Shown: positions 18,387 through 27,024, numbered from the stretch's first letter. The stretch: DNA of 64,000 nt from Alphaproteobacteria bacterium (GCA_006226495.1 SBGU01000049.1:1-64000), one strand, 5' to 3'. A program made the numbers and translations. The notes: generated from the sequence alone by a model not told the origin.

Positions 18387-20156
18387 ATGGCAGGCCAGAA
18401 CGGCGACCAGACCTACCGCGTGCTTGCGCGCAAATACCGCCCGGCGGACTTCGACAGCCTTATCGGCCAGGAAGCCATGGTGCGTACCCTGTCGAACGCC
18501 ATCGATACCGGCCGCCTTGCCCATGCCTTTGTGCTCACCGGCGTGCGCGGGGTTGGTAAAACCACCACCGCCCGCATCATCGCCAAGGCGCTCAACTGCA
18601 CCGCCCATGACGGCCCGTCGATCAGCCCCTGTGGTGTGTGCGAAAACTGCAAATCCATCGCCGAAAGCCGGCATGTGGATGTGCTGGAGATGGACGCCGC
18701 CAGCCGCACGGGCGTGGATGATATCCGCGAGATTATCGAAAGCGTGCGCTATGCGCCCGTGTCCGCCCGCTACAAGATTTATATTATCGACGAAGTGCAC
18801 ATGCTGTCGAAGAACGCGTTCAACGCGCTCCTGAAAACGCTGGAGGAACCGCCGGCGCATGTGAAATTCATCTTCGCGACCACCGAAATCCGCAAACTGC
18901 CGGTGACCGTGCTTTCCCGCTGCCAGCGTTTCGACCTGAAGCGGGTGGAAGCCGATGTGCTGGTGGCCCATCTGGCCAGGCTGGTTGAAAAGGAAGGCTG
19001 CACCGCCGAAGAAGGCGCCCTGAAGTTGATCGCGCGCGCCGCCGAGGGTTCGGTGCGCGACAGCCTGTCGCTTCTGGACCAGGCCATCGCGCACGGCGCG
19101 GGGTCCGTGAGCGAAGGCCAGGTGCGCGACATGCTTGGCCTTGCCGACCGCGCCCAGGTCTTGGACCTGTTCGCGGCGCTGATGAAGGGTGATGTGGTCA
19201 CGACGCTCACGACCCTTCGCAGCCAATATGATGCCGGTGCCGACCCGACGGTGGTGATCAACGACCTTCTTGAGGTCACCCATTGGCTTACCCGCCTGAA
19301 GGTAACGCCGGACGCAGGTTCCGACGCGCTTGTTTCGGAAGCGGAACGAAAGCATGGCGGCGAGATGGCCACCACGCTCGGCATGCCGCACCTGACACGG
19401 GCGTGGCAGATGCTTCTGAAGGGCCTTGGTGAGGTTCGCACGGCGCCAAGCCCGATCGCGGCCGCCGAAATGGTGATGATCCGCATCTGTTATGCCGCCA
19501 ACCTGCCGGGGCCGGCGGAACTGGTGAAACAGCTTCAGGGCGGCGGTGCCGTGGCCGCAGGTGGTGCGCCTGCGCCCACCGGTGGCCCGGGTGGTAATGT
19601 GCATGCGATCGGCAGCCACCAGGCGCCGATGGCGGGTGGGTCCGGCCCGACCGCGCGGGCGTCCGCGCAGGTGGTGGCCTTCAATCCGGCGGGCGGGTAC
19701 GACCATCCGCGCCATCCGATGCCGCTCGATTTCGAAAAACTGGTGGCCCTGTTCAAGGCCGAGCGCGAACCGACCCTCGCGGTGATTCTGACCGACCATG
19801 TGCGCCTAGTGGACTATCGCCCCGGCGCGATTACCATGAACACCACCGACCGTGTGCCGGCAGATTTTGTCATGCGCACCAAACAGTGCCTGAAGCTCTG
19901 GACCGGGACCGACTGGAACATCACCATCACCCGCGAAGGCGGCGAGGCCACGGTCAGGGAAAAACAGGTGGCGCGCGACCGCCAGCAGAAAGCCGAAGCG
20001 ATGGAAGAACCCATCGTGAAGGCGCTGCTGTCCACCTTCCCCGATGCCGAACTTCTGGCCGTGCGCGACCGGCGTTCCACCGAAGACGACCTGTCGATCG
20101 AGGACCTGCCCGCCGCCCATACGGTGGATGAAGAAACCGGCGATTTTGATTTCTGA
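18387..20156 (+). CDS. dnaX: DNA polymerase III subunit gamma/tau
   Basis: The 589-residue protein is the clamp-loader ATPase. It opens YRVLARKYRPADFDSLIGQE, has Walker A GVRGVGKTTTARI near residue 48, a four-Cys zinc module around PCGVCENC, Walker B with IIDEVHML, and the sensor TVLSRCQRFDL. A Gly/Pro/Ala-rich linker at about residues 385-430 separates the ATPase part from the tau-type C-terminal region. The gene is followed by ybaB and, after two extra genes, recR. ATG 18387 is preceded by GGGAGAG. No obvious slippery A-run for a gamma frameshift was seen. Confidence 0.95.
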   Translation: MAGQNGDQTYRVLARKYRPADFDSLIGQEAMVRTLSNAIDTGRLAHAFVLTGVRGVGKTTTARIIAKALNCTAHDGPSISPCGVCENCKSIAESRHVDVLEMDAASRTGVDDIREIIESVRYAPVSARYKIYIIDEVHMLSKNAFNALLKTLEEPPAHVKFIFATTEIRKLPVTVLSRCQRFDLKRVEADVLVAHLARLVEKEGCTAEEGALKLIARAAEGSVRDSLSLLDQAIAHGAGSVSEGQVRDMLGLADRAQVLDLFAALMKGDVVTTLTTLRSQYDAGADPTVVINDLLEVTHWLTRLKVTPDAGSDALVSEAERKHGGEMATTLGMPHLTRAWQMLLKGLGEVRTAPSPIAAAEMVMIRICYAANLPGPAELVKQLQGGGAVAAGGAPAPTGGPGGNVHAIGSHQAPMAGGSGPTARASAQVVAFNPAGGYDHPRHPMPLDFEKLVALFKAEREPTLAVILTDHVRLVDYRPGAITMNTTDRVPADFVMRTKQCLKLWTGTDWNITITREGGEATVREKQVARDRQQKAEAMEEPIVKALLSTFPDAELLAVRDRRSTEDDLSIEDLPAAHTVDEETGDFDF

Positions 20157-20178
20157 GCCACGCGCTGGAGTATTTGCG

Positions 20179-20502
20179 ATGAAAAACCTGTCCGAAATGC
20201 TGAAAAAAGCCCAGGAAATGCAAAGCCGCATGGGCGACATGCAGGCCGAGCTGGATAATGTCGAGGTCATGGGCACCGCCGGCGCCGGCATGGTGAGTGT
20301 GGTCATGACCGCGAAGGGCGACCTGAAGAAGGTCACCATCGACCCGAGCCTGTTTTCTTCGGAAGAAAAGGAAGTGGTCGAAGACCTGATCGTCGCCGCC
20401 CACGCCCAGGCCCGCGCCCGCGCCGCCGAAGAAACCCAGAAACGCATGCAGGACCTCACCGGCGGCCTCCAGTTGCCCGCCGGCTTCAAGATGCCGTTCT
20501 GA
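20179..20502 (+). CDS. ybaB: Nucleoid-associated protein, YbaB/EbfC family
   Basis: This 107-residue protein begins MKNLSEMLKKAQEMQSRMG, the helical arm of the YbaB dimer, and includes GAGMVSVVMTAKGDLKKVTIDP and a C-terminal Gly/Leu-rich end (GGLQLPAGFKMPF). It binds DNA and alters nucleoid structure. It lies 22 bases after dnaX, the usual arrangement, and almost certainly shares its transcript. Confidence 0.95.
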   Translation: MKNLSEMLKKAQEMQSRMGDMQAELDNVEVMGTAGAGMVSVVMTAKGDLKKVTIDPSLFSSEEKEVVEDLIVAAHAQARARAAEETQKRMQDLTGGLQLPAGFKMPF

Positions 20503-20514
20503 GGCGCTTGCGGC

Positions 20515-20790
20515 ATGGCCGGCCCGTGCCTCGTTTATATCCTCGGCAGCCTGAAGGACGGTGTGGCCCGCACCTATGTGGGCTGGACCAACGATCTGGA
20601 AAAACGCCTTGCCGCCCATAATGCCGGCACGGGCGCCAAATCGACCCGCGGGCGCCAGTGGTTGGTGCTGTATACCGAAAGCTTCAAGACCCGGGGCGAG
20701 GCCATGAGCCGCGAATGGCACCTCAAGCGCGACCGCGCTTTCAGGAAGCGGCTCAGCGACCGGTATCTCATGAACGAAACAGTGGATTGA
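20515..20790 (+). CDS. GIY-YIG domain protein (UPF0213-like)
   Basis: This 91-residue single-domain protein carries the GIY-YIG signatures: VYILGS in strand 1, TYVGWTNDLEKRLAAHNAG with the Tyr-Val-Gly and Arg, then KSTRGRQW and a Glu in RGEAMSREWHLKR. Stand-alone members of this size are common in bacteria and their role is unsettled; a nuclease acting on branched or damaged DNA is plausible. It sits 12 bases after ybaB, inside the ancient dnaX-ybaB-recR order, so it is co-transcribed with replication and repair genes. Confidence 0.85.
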   Translation: MAGPCLVYILGSLKDGVARTYVGWTNDLEKRLAAHNAGTGAKSTRGRQWLVLYTESFKTRGEAMSREWHLKRDRAFRKRLSDRYLMNETVD

Positions 20791-20847
20791 CGGGGCCGGA
20801 ACCGGCTAGAGTGACGCCACGTCATTTCTTGGAATATTGGGGGATAT

Positions 20848-21330
20848 ATGAGCGACGCAGCAGTTTCCGGGCAACCGGTGTCGATGATGAAATATGCCGG
20901 CTGGTTCGCGGTTGCGTATTTTGGCGGCCTTGTGCTTCTGACCGCGATCGGCATGATCTTCGATATCGATATCGGCCGCATCGGCAGCATGGCCGTATTG
21001 TTTTCGTCCGCCATTTTTGCCGGCAGCAAGTTCGGCAAGGAACAGGGGCGGCTGTTTGACGGCGGCGAACGCTGGACGCTGTCGCTTCTGTGCCTGCTCG
21101 CCAGTGTGCTGGTTTCGGCGGGCAGCATTGCCATTGTTACCCTGTTCATGCCGGCGGAAGACGCCAGCGCGCTTTTTGCGATGCTGGGGGATATTTCGGC
21201 GGCGGTCTGGGCCGTGGTCGCCCTTATCCTCGCGGTCATCGAATATTTCGTGATCTTCTTTTTCCTCGGCTCCGGCGCCAAGGGCGGTGTCAAGCAGGCC
21301 GCAGCCAAGGCCGAGACTGTGTTTGACTAG
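20848..21330 (+). CDS. Four-helix membrane protein, ABZJ_00895-like
   Basis: This 160-residue protein has four hydrophobic helices: residues about 8-30, 38-53, 71-95 and 112-140. A short basic loop (KFGKEQGRLFDGGERW) follows helix two, which is reminiscent of the small ABZJ_00895 membrane family, but I am not certain. The function is unknown. It lies between the GIY-YIG gene and recR, with ten bases to recR, so it is part of the replication-repair transcript. Start ATG 20848 follows GGGGGAT. Confidence 0.6.
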   Translation: MSDAAVSGQPVSMMKYAGWFAVAYFGGLVLLTAIGMIFDIDIGRIGSMAVLFSSAIFAGSKFGKEQGRLFDGGERWTLSLLCLLASVLVSAGSIAIVTLFMPAEDASALFAMLGDISAAVWAVVALILAVIEYFVIFFFLGSGAKGGVKQAAAKAETVFD

Positions 21331-21340
21331 GACCTGAGCC

Positions 21341-21952
21341 ATGCCCCGTTCCCACGGCAGTGATATCGATACCCTGATCCAGCTTCTGGCCAAGTTGCCG
21401 GGCCTCGGGCCCCGGTCGGCCCGGCGCGCGGTGCTGCAGCTTCTGAAAAAGAAGGACAGCGTGATGGTGCCGCTGGCGAACGCGCTGGATGATGTGGCGG
21501 ACCGCGTGCGCATCTGTGCCACCTGCGGCAATATCGATACGTCCGACCCCTGCCATGTCTGCATCGACAACCGGCGCGACCGCACCACCATCTGCGTGGT
21601 CGAGGACGTGGCCGACCTGTGGGCGCTGGACCGGTCGGAAACCTTCAAGGGCCTGTATCATGTGCTGGGCGGCACCCTGTCCGCGCTGGATGGGGTGGGG
21701 CCGGATGAGCTGAATATCGCGCCCCTGATCGCGCGGGTCGAACGCGGTGACGTGCAGGAAGTGATCCTGGCGCTGAATGCCACGGTCGACGGCCAGACCA
21801 CCAGCCATTATCTGGCCGAACGGCTGGCCGATACCGGCCTGGACATGCGCATCACCGCGCTGGCGCACGGCGTGCCCGTGGGCGGCGAGCTGGATTATCT
21901 GGACGACGGCACCCTGGCGGCGGCGCTGAAGGCGCGCGGCAGCGTTGCCTGA
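21341..21952 (+). CDS. recR: Recombination mediator RecR
   Basis: This 203-residue protein has the RecR order: the helix-hairpin-helix [20 protein letters not shown], a zinc finger with [16 protein letters not shown], and a Toprim domain starting [21 protein letters not shown] and including [15 protein letters not shown]. It helps RecO load RecA at single-strand gaps. The following glycosyltransferase gene begins within or five bases after its stop codon. Confidence 0.95.
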   Translation: MPRSHGSDIDTLIQLLAKLPGLGPRSARRAVLQLLKKKDSVMVPLANALDDVADRVRICATCGNIDTSDPCHVCIDNRRDRTTICVVEDVADLWALDRSETFKGLYHVLGGTLSALDGVGPDELNIAPLIARVERGDVQEVILALNATVDGQTTSHYLAERLADTGLDMRITALAHGVPVGGELDYLDDGTLAAALKARGSVA

Positions 21953-21956
21953 CTCC

Positions 21957-22949
21957 GTGCCCGGTATCGGCACCATAACGGCGGCGGTGGCCACCTGGAA
22001 CGGCAGCCGCGTGATCGGCGAGACCCTGACCGCCATCCTGAACCAGACCCGCGCGCCGGACGAGGTGATCGTGGTCGATGACGGTTCACCCGAGGATATG
22101 ACCGTGGTCCTTGCGCCGTTCATGGACCGCATCCGCCTGATCCGCATCGACAACCGGGGGCCGGAGGGCGCCAAGAAGGTGGCGATCGAAGCCGCGATGG
22201 GCGACTGGGTCGCGCTTTGTGACCATGACGACCTGTGGCGACCGGACCATCTGGCGCGCCTTGAAGGGCTTGTTGCGGCCTATCCCGCCACCGATTTCGC
22301 CTTCAGCAATTTTGCCGAGTTTGGCACGGCGTCACATTTCAGCGACAAGTTCGCCAGCATGGGCCCGACCTTCTGGACCCGCACCGCCAGCGAACCGGAT
22401 GCGGACGGCTACCAGCTTATCGGGACAGACGGGTTCCGGCTGCTGCTCGCTGGCAACCCGTTTTTTCCGTCTGCCGGCCTGTTCCGGAAAGCCCTCTATG
22501 CGCGCGTGGGCGGCATACGCGAAGGTTTTTCCTTCAATGTGTCGGCCGATATCGACATGACCCGCCGTTTTGCGCTTGAAGGCATCATGGCCTGCGACCA
22601 CCGGATCACGGTCGATATCCGCAAGGACGGGCAGAATTATTCGGGCGCCAACCTCAGGGCCGCGATGGACCGGCTGTTGATGCTGCGCGCCCATATCGCG
22701 GAAGGCGGTATCTATGCGCCCTACCGGTCCGACCTTGAACAGGCGGCACGCGCTGCGGCCATCGAGGCCATGGTGAACGCGCTTGAGAAACGCGATATCG
22801 CGACCCTGAAAACGGTGCGCGCAGGCATGCGCTGGCGCGACCTGCCCATGGCCCTCAGGCTTCGGGTCATGCTGGCGCTGTTGCCCTTCGGTGCGGGCCG
22901 CGCGATGCTGTGGCTGTATGACCGCATTGCCGGCGGCGGCAGGAGATGA
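21957..22949 (+). CDS. Family 2 glycosyltransferase
   Basis: The 330-residue protein has a GT-A fold: TITAAVATWNGSRVIGETLTAILNQT, VIVVDDGSPEDMTVV, and DHDDLWRPDHLARL with the DxD-type motif. It lacks membrane helices. A sugar acceptor is not evident. The start is either GTG 21957 or TTG 21945, the latter overlapping recR; neither has a good ribosome site, so translation probably relies on coupling to recR. It overlaps the next gene (ATGA). Confidence 0.8.
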   Translation: MPGIGTITAAVATWNGSRVIGETLTAILNQTRAPDEVIVVDDGSPEDMTVVLAPFMDRIRLIRIDNRGPEGAKKVAIEAAMGDWVALCDHDDLWRPDHLARLEGLVAAYPATDFAFSNFAEFGTASHFSDKFASMGPTFWTRTASEPDADGYQLIGTDGFRLLLAGNPFFPSAGLFRKALYARVGGIREGFSFNVSADIDMTRRFALEGIMACDHRITVDIRKDGQNYSGANLRAAMDRLLMLRAHIAEGGIYAPYRSDLEQAARAAAIEAMVNALEKRDIATLKTVRAGMRWRDLPMALRLRVMLALLPFGAGRAMLWLYDRIAGGGRR

Positions 22950-23281
22950 GTGTGACATTTCTCTATAGCGTCAAGGTCTGGGTCGACCCCGACCATGGAC
23001 AGGACTACCTGGCCTGGCTGACGGGCGGCCATGTGGCCGACGTCGCCCGCGCGCCCGGTGTCTTGTGGGCGCACCTGGCGCGGCTGGATGACAATGCGCC
23101 CGACGGCTGGATGGCCTTCCAGGCCGTTTATGCCTTCGAAAGCCGGCCCGCGTTCGAGGTCTACCAGGGAAGCGAGCTTTATAAATCCTTCATGCCGATC
23201 TGGCAGCGTTATGCCCATGTGTTCCGCATTGAACGCCAGACCGGCAATATTATCGAAAGCCACGACAGGAAACCGAGATGA
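22946..23281 (+). CDS. DUF4286-like small ferredoxin-fold protein
   Basis: This 111-residue protein begins SVTFLYSVKVWVDPDHGQDYLAWLTGGHVADVARAPGVLWAHL (strand, helix, strand), the pattern of DUF4286, a Dabb-like family. The last part contains SELYKSFMPIWQRYAHVFRIER. No catalytic residues stand out and no function is established for the family. Its start and stop codons overlap both neighbours, so it is translated as part of the recR tail. Confidence 0.65.
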   Translation: MSVTFLYSVKVWVDPDHGQDYLAWLTGGHVADVARAPGVLWAHLARLDDNAPDGWMAFQAVYAFESRPAFEVYQGSELYKSFMPIWQRYAHVFRIERQTGNIIESHDRKPR

Positions 23282-23658
23282 GTGAAAAAATAACCCACAA
23301 GGGCGGCTGCCACTGTGGTGCCGTGCGTTTTGAAATGGAGGGCCCTGCCGACCTGAAGGCCAGCAGTTGCAATTGCAGCATGTGTGCAAAAACCGGCTTC
23401 CTGCATGTGTTTGCCACGAAAGACGAGTTCCGCATCACGGCGGGCGCCGGCAACCTGACCGAATACCGTTTCAACACCGGCACCGCCCGGCACCTGTTCT
23501 GCAAGACCTGCGGGGTGAAAGCCTTCTATGTGCCGCGCAGCCACCCGGACGGCTGGTCGGTCAATGGCACCTGCATCGAGCGCGATACCGTGACATCGAT
23601 GGAAATCAGCGAATTTGACGGTGCCAACTGGGAAGCCAATATCGACCAGCTTCGTTAG
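23278..23658 (+). CDS. GFA/CENP-V family zinc protein
   Basis: This 126-residue protein belongs to the glutathione-dependent formaldehyde-activating (Gfa-like) family. The zinc ligands are visible: GCHCGAVRFE, SCNCSMCAKTG and HLFCKTCGVKAFY. Family members are small beta-fold zinc proteins, and most are not proven formaldehyde enzymes. It is the last gene of the coupled chain after recR and is followed by a hairpin. Confidence 0.85.
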   Translation: MSEKITHKGGCHCGAVRFEMEGPADLKASSCNCSMCAKTGFLHVFATKDEFRITAGAGNLTEYRFNTGTARHLFCKTCGVKAFYVPRSHPDGWSVNGTCIERDTVTSMEISEFDGANWEANIDQLR

Positions 23659-23684
23659 GACGCCGTTCTTCCGTTCCAGGGGTT

Positions 23685-23712
23685 GCGGGCCCGCGGATGG
23701 GCGCGGACCCGC
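23685..23712. terminator. Hairpin between convergent genes
   Basis: GCGGGCCCGCG (23685-23695) and CGCGGACCCGC (23702-23712) pair with one mismatch and a 6-base loop, lying between the GFA gene and the convergent gene ending at 23727. No T run follows. Confidence 0.5.
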
Positions 23713-23726
23713 ATGGGGAGGGGTCG

Positions 23727-24059
23727 TCAGGCGGGGCTGGCTATGAGATCACCCGACGACCAGAAAACTGCCTGGTGCGACCGCGCGTCAAACGCGGCGA
23801 CATGGAAACTGCCACGGAACCAGCGGTCCGTGTCTTCCGCATAAATCTCGAGCTCGACCGGTACGTCGCTCGCCGAATACCGCGCAAGCCGGTACATTTC
23901 CGCGCCCGGGGTCGGCAGGATTTCGCCGCGCACCACAAGGCCATTGCCCATTGCCAGATGCGGCATCGCGCTCCAGCTCATGGATTGTGCCCGAATGGCA
24001 CCCAAAGGAAAGCGGCTTCCCTGGGCACCGATCATGTCGATCATATATGCTTCCGCCAT
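23727..24059 (-). CDS. Conserved-looking 110-residue protein of unknown function
   Basis: I do not recognise this gene. The protein begins MAEAYMIDMIGAQGSRFPLG, has no signal peptide or membrane helix, and looks like a small beta-rich soluble domain: alternating hydrophobic strands in GNGLVVRGEILPTPG, MYRLARYSASDVPVELEIYA and WFRGSFHVAAF. It starts at ATG 24059 after AGGAAG. It lies downstream of dapE on the same strand but separated by a hairpin, so it may be transcribed separately. Codon use resembles the neighbours, so it appears to be a real gene. Confidence 0.6.
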   Translation of the reverse strand: MAEAYMIDMIGAQGSRFPLGAIRAQSMSWSAMPHLAMGNGLVVRGEILPTPGAEMYRLARYSASDVPVELEIYAEDTDRWFRGSFHVAAFDARSHQAVFWSSGDLIASPA

Positions 24060-24118
24060 TCTTCCTGTTCCCTGTCGCAACCCGGGTTCTTGGCCCTGTT
24101 GACACAACAATAACGTGC

Positions 24119-24134
24119 GCGGGCAACGGCCCGC
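24119..24134 (-). terminator. Short hairpin after dapE
   Basis: GCGGGC and GCCCGC make a 6-base stem with an AACG loop, 32 bases past the dapE stop. It is small but GC-only and may end the dapD-dapE transcript. Confidence 0.35.
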
Positions 24135-24165
24135 ACCTAGAAAGAATTTAGGTGAAATGCGGCGG

Positions 24166-25317
24166 CTATTGGGCCAGAAGGCGGCCAATTATGTCTTCAT
24201 AGATGTCGCTCAGCGCACATATATCGCTGGTTGCAACATGTTCGTCCACCTTGTGCATGGTCGCGCCGACCAGGCCGAATTCGACCACCGGGCACATGTC
24301 CTTGATAAAGCGGGCGTCCGACGTGCCGCCGGTGGTGGAAAGGACCGGCTTGCGGCCAAGCCGCGCTTCGATGGCGGCGGAAACGGCGGCGGAAAGCGTA
24401 CCTTCTTCGGTCAGGAAACTGTCGCCCGACAGGTCCCATTCGATCTCGTAGCCGACACCGGCCCTGTCCATGCGGCGCGTAAGCTCGGCGCGCAGGCTTT
24501 CGGGCGTATATTCATTGTTGAAACGCACATTGAAGCGGGCCATGGCCTCGCCCGGGATGATGTTATGGCTGTCGTTGCCGACATGCAGGTTCACGACCTC
24601 AAGGTTCGACGGCTGGAAATGCGCGTTGCCGGCATCCAGCGGCTCGCGGTACAGCTCGGCGATGATTTTTGTAAGGTCGGGGATCGGGTTGTGCGCCTTG
24701 TGCGGATAGGCCACATGGCCCTGCGTGCCGTGGATGGTGACCACACCATGCAGGCTGCCACGCCGGCCGATCTTGACCATCTCGCCCATCATTTCAGGGT
24801 TGGTGGGTTCGCCCACCAGGCACAGGTCGATGGCTTCGCCGCGCGCACGCATCCAGTCCAGCACCTTCTTTGTGCCGTTGATGGCCACACCTTCTTCGTC
24901 CCCGGTGATCAGGAACGACAGCGAACCCGTGGGCGCGCCGCCGCATTTGGCCAGATAACGTTCGACCGCCACCACAAAGGCGGCGATGGCCGATTTCATG
25001 TCGGACGCACCCCGGCCATAAAGCTGGCCGTCGCGGATTTCGGCGGCGAACGGGTCGGCGGTCCATTTGCGCAGGGCGCCCACGGGCACCACATCGGTGT
25101 GGCCGGCGAAACAGACGTTGGGGGATGCCGTGCCCAGCCGGGCATACAGGTTCGGCACCGGCGCGGTGCCTGCTTCCTCGAACACCAGCTTGTGGCAGTC
25201 GAAACCCATCTTGCCCAGGATATCGCCGAGGAAATCGAGCGTGTCGCCGCGGTCCGGCGTCACGCTTTCGAAGCGGATCAGGTCCTGCGACAGGGAAACC
25301 GGGTCAAGGCTGGGCAT
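24166..25317 (-). CDS. dapE: Succinyl-diaminopimelate desuccinylase
   Basis: This 383-residue M20-family metalloenzyme removes succinate from N-succinyl-LL-diaminopimelate in lysine and peptidoglycan synthesis. Landmarks are CFAGHTDVVPVG with the first metal His, GRGASDMKSAIAAFV with the bridging Asp, ITGDEEGVAINGTKKVL with the catalytic Glu pair, and LSTTGGTSDARFIKDMCPVVEFG near the C terminus. It lies eight bases after dapD on the same strand, giving two consecutive steps of the succinylase branch in one operon. Confidence 0.95.
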   Translation of the reverse strand: MPSLDPVSLSQDLIRFESVTPDRGDTLDFLGDILGKMGFDCHKLVFEEAGTAPVPNLYARLGTASPNVCFAGHTDVVPVGALRKWTADPFAAEIRDGQLYGRGASDMKSAIAAFVVAVERYLAKCGGAPTGSLSFLITGDEEGVAINGTKKVLDWMRARGEAIDLCLVGEPTNPEMMGEMVKIGRRGSLHGVVTIHGTQGHVAYPHKAHNPIPDLTKIIAELYREPLDAGNAHFQPSNLEVVNLHVGNDSHNIIPGEAMARFNVRFNNEYTPESLRAELTRRMDRAGVGYEIEWDLSGDSFLTEEGTLSAAVSAAIEARLGRKPVLSTTGGTSDARFIKDMCPVVEFGLVGATMHKVDEHVATSDICALSDIYEDIIGRLLAQ

Positions 25318-25325
25318 GATGCTGT

Positions 25326-26171
25326 TCAGTCCCTCAGCAGTTCGTTGATCGAGGTTTTGGACCGGGTGCGCTCGTCAACACGCTTCACGATCACGGCGCA
25401 GTACAGGCCGGGGCCGGCCGAACCGTCCGGCAGCGGTTTGCCGGGCATGGTGCCGGGCACCACAACGCTGTAGGCGGGCACGCGACCGACGAACACTTCA
25501 CCGGTTGCGCGGTCGACAATCTTGGTTGAGGCCCCCAGGTACACACCCATCGACAGCACCGAGCCTTGTTCGACCACAACACCTTCGGCCACTTCGGCGC
25601 GCGCACCGATGAAACAATTGTCCTCGATGATCACGGGGCCGGCCTGCAGGGGTTCCAGCACGCCGCCAATGCCGGCGCCGCCCGACAGGTGCACATGTTT
25701 GCCGATCTGGGCGCAACTGCCGACCGTGGCCCAGGTATCAACCATGGTGCCTTCACCGACATAGGCGCCCAGGTTCACAAACGACGGCATCAGCACCGCG
25801 CCCTTGGCGATGTGGGCCGACCGGCGCACGATGGCACCCGGCACGGCGCGGAACCCGGCGGCCTTGAATTCGGCTTCACCCCAGCCTTCGAACTTGCTGG
25901 GCACCTTGTCCCACCAGTTGGTACCTTCACCCGGGCCACCGGCGATCAGCGCCATTTCGTTCAGCCGGAACGACAGAAGCACGGCCTTTTTCAGCCACTG
26001 GTTCACGACCCAGGTGCCGCTGTCCTTTGACGCTACACGCAGGGTGCCGGCATCCAGAAGATTCAGGGCAGTGTCCACGGCGTCGCGCACTTCGCCCTTC
26101 GTGGACACAGTCACCTGGTCGCGGTTGTCGAAAGCGGCGTCGATGACAGACTGGAGATCGGCGTGGCTCAT
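25326..26171 (-). CDS. dapD: Tetrahydrodipicolinate N-succinyltransferase
   Basis: This 281-residue enzyme transfers succinate from succinyl-CoA to tetrahydrodipicolinate. The N-terminal part is helical; from about residue 105 hexapeptide repeats of a left-handed beta helix run through [38 protein letters not shown] and NVHLSGG-like turns to [25 protein letters not shown]. The product feeds dapE, encoded next. A sigma70-type promoter lies 58 bases upstream. Confidence 0.95.
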   Translation of the reverse strand: MSHADLQSVIDAAFDNRDQVTVSTKGEVRDAVDTALNLLDAGTLRVASKDSGTWVVNQWLKKAVLLSFRLNEMALIAGGPGEGTNWWDKVPSKFEGWGEAEFKAAGFRAVPGAIVRRSAHIAKGAVLMPSFVNLGAYVGEGTMVDTWATVGSCAQIGKHVHLSGGAGIGGVLEPLQAGPVIIEDNCFIGARAEVAEGVVVEQGSVLSMGVYLGASTKIVDRATGEVFVGRVPAYSVVVPGTMPGKPLPDGSAGPGLYCAVIVKRVDERTRSKTSINELLRD

Positions 26172-26202
26172 GGGCGTTTCCTCGGTTTTGGTACGGGCCT
26201 GC

Positions 26203-26215
26203 CTACTGGCAGTAG
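26203..26215. repeat. 13-base interrupted palindrome in the dapD leader
   Basis: CTACTG and CAGTAG flank one central base, 32 bases before the dapD ATG and just downstream of the proposed transcription start. It might be a protein-binding site; nothing else supports that. Confidence 0.25.
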
Positions 26216-26228
26216 AAAAATCCCGTGA

Positions 26229-26256
26229 ACAATAGCGAGGGGGGCACCGAAGTCAA
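26229..26256 (-). promoter_or_regulatory. Promoter of dapD-dapE
   Basis: On the minus strand TTGACT (26256-26251) and TATTGT (26234-26229) are 16 bases apart, a good sigma70-type match. Transcription would start near 26222, leaving a leader of about 50 bases. Confidence 0.5.
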
Positions 26257-26292
26257 TCGGCGCAAGGCGCAGGGCGGGTTAGAATTACTTGA

Positions 26293-26985
26293 TCAGCGGT
26301 TTAAAAAAGCGTGCAGCCAGTCGGTCAGGCGCGGCGTTTCGGCATGGATGACCCTGGCGTCATAGTCGGCTTCACCCCAGATGGTGCCCGTGTTCACCCA
26401 CACGGTGCCCATGCCCAGGGCGTGCGCCGGGATCAGGTTGCGGGCCATATCCTCGAACATCACGGCTTTCCTGGGGTCGACATCATGGTCGCGCAGGAAC
26501 TTGTCATAGACGTCGGGCTTGGGCTTGGGCTCAAGCGCCGCGGAATGGATGTCGAAGATATCCTCGAAATGATGTTCAACGCCCAGCCGCTTCAGGATTT
26601 CACGGGCATAGGGTGTGTCGGCGTTGGTGAACACCAGCTTGCGGCCTTCCAGCTTGTCCAGCGCGGCCTGCAGGTCAAGGTCGGGCCCGACGGGGCTGAA
26701 GTCGATATCATGCACATCGGCCAGATAATGCATCGGGTCGACCTTGTGGTTGGTCATCAGGCCCTTCAGGGTGGTGCCAAATTCCAGAAGATAACCCTTC
26801 TGCACCTTGCGGGCATCGTCGGGCGAAAGCTTCAGGGTTGCCTGCACATAGTCGCCGATCTTGCGGTCGATCTGGGCAAAAAGGTTGCATTCGGCTGCGT
26901 ACAGGGTGTTGTCCAGGTCAAAAACCCAGACGTCGCGACCGTCATCGAAGACAGGATGGAAAATAGTTCGGTTAATGTCCAACAT
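26293..26985 (-). CDS. HAD-superfamily pyrimidine 5'-nucleotidase-like phosphatase
   Basis: This 230-residue protein carries the HAD motif I VWVFDLDNTLYAAECNLF near residue 18, motif II in LVFTNADTPYAREIL, and motif III/IV with ALEPKPKPDVYDKFL and AVMFEDMARNLIPAHALGM. The sequence matches the pyrimidine 5'-nucleotidase/SDT1-like branch that sits beside dapD or argB in many alphaproteobacteria. It should dephosphorylate small nucleotides. Its promoter places TATAAT only ten bases before the ATG, so the mRNA leader may be almost absent. Confidence 0.8.
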   Translation of the reverse strand: MLDINRTIFHPVFDDGRDVWVFDLDNTLYAAECNLFAQIDRKIGDYVQATLKLSPDDARKVQKGYLLEFGTTLKGLMTNHKVDPMHYLADVHDIDFSPVGPDLDLQAALDKLEGRKLVFTNADTPYAREILKRLGVEHHFEDIFDIHSAALEPKPKPDVYDKFLRDHDVDPRKAVMFEDMARNLIPAHALGMGTVWVNTGTIWGEADYDARVIHAETPRLTDWLHAFLNR

Positions 26986-26995
26986 AGTCCTATGA

Positions 26996-27024
26996 ATTAT
27001 AGCTGATTGATTATTAAATCTCCA
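26996..27024 (-). promoter_or_regulatory. Promoter of the HAD nucleotidase, near-leaderless
   Basis: On the minus strand a perfect TATAAT (27001-26996) lies ten bases before the ATG at 26985, with TGGAGA (27024-27019) 17 bases upstream as a -35. Transcription would begin about four bases before the start codon. The -35 box falls inside the CtrA-type site. Confidence 0.45.

Noticed and set aside
18387-20156. Programmed frameshift in dnaX giving a gamma subunit
   Set aside because: No A6-G type slippery run with a following hairpin was seen.
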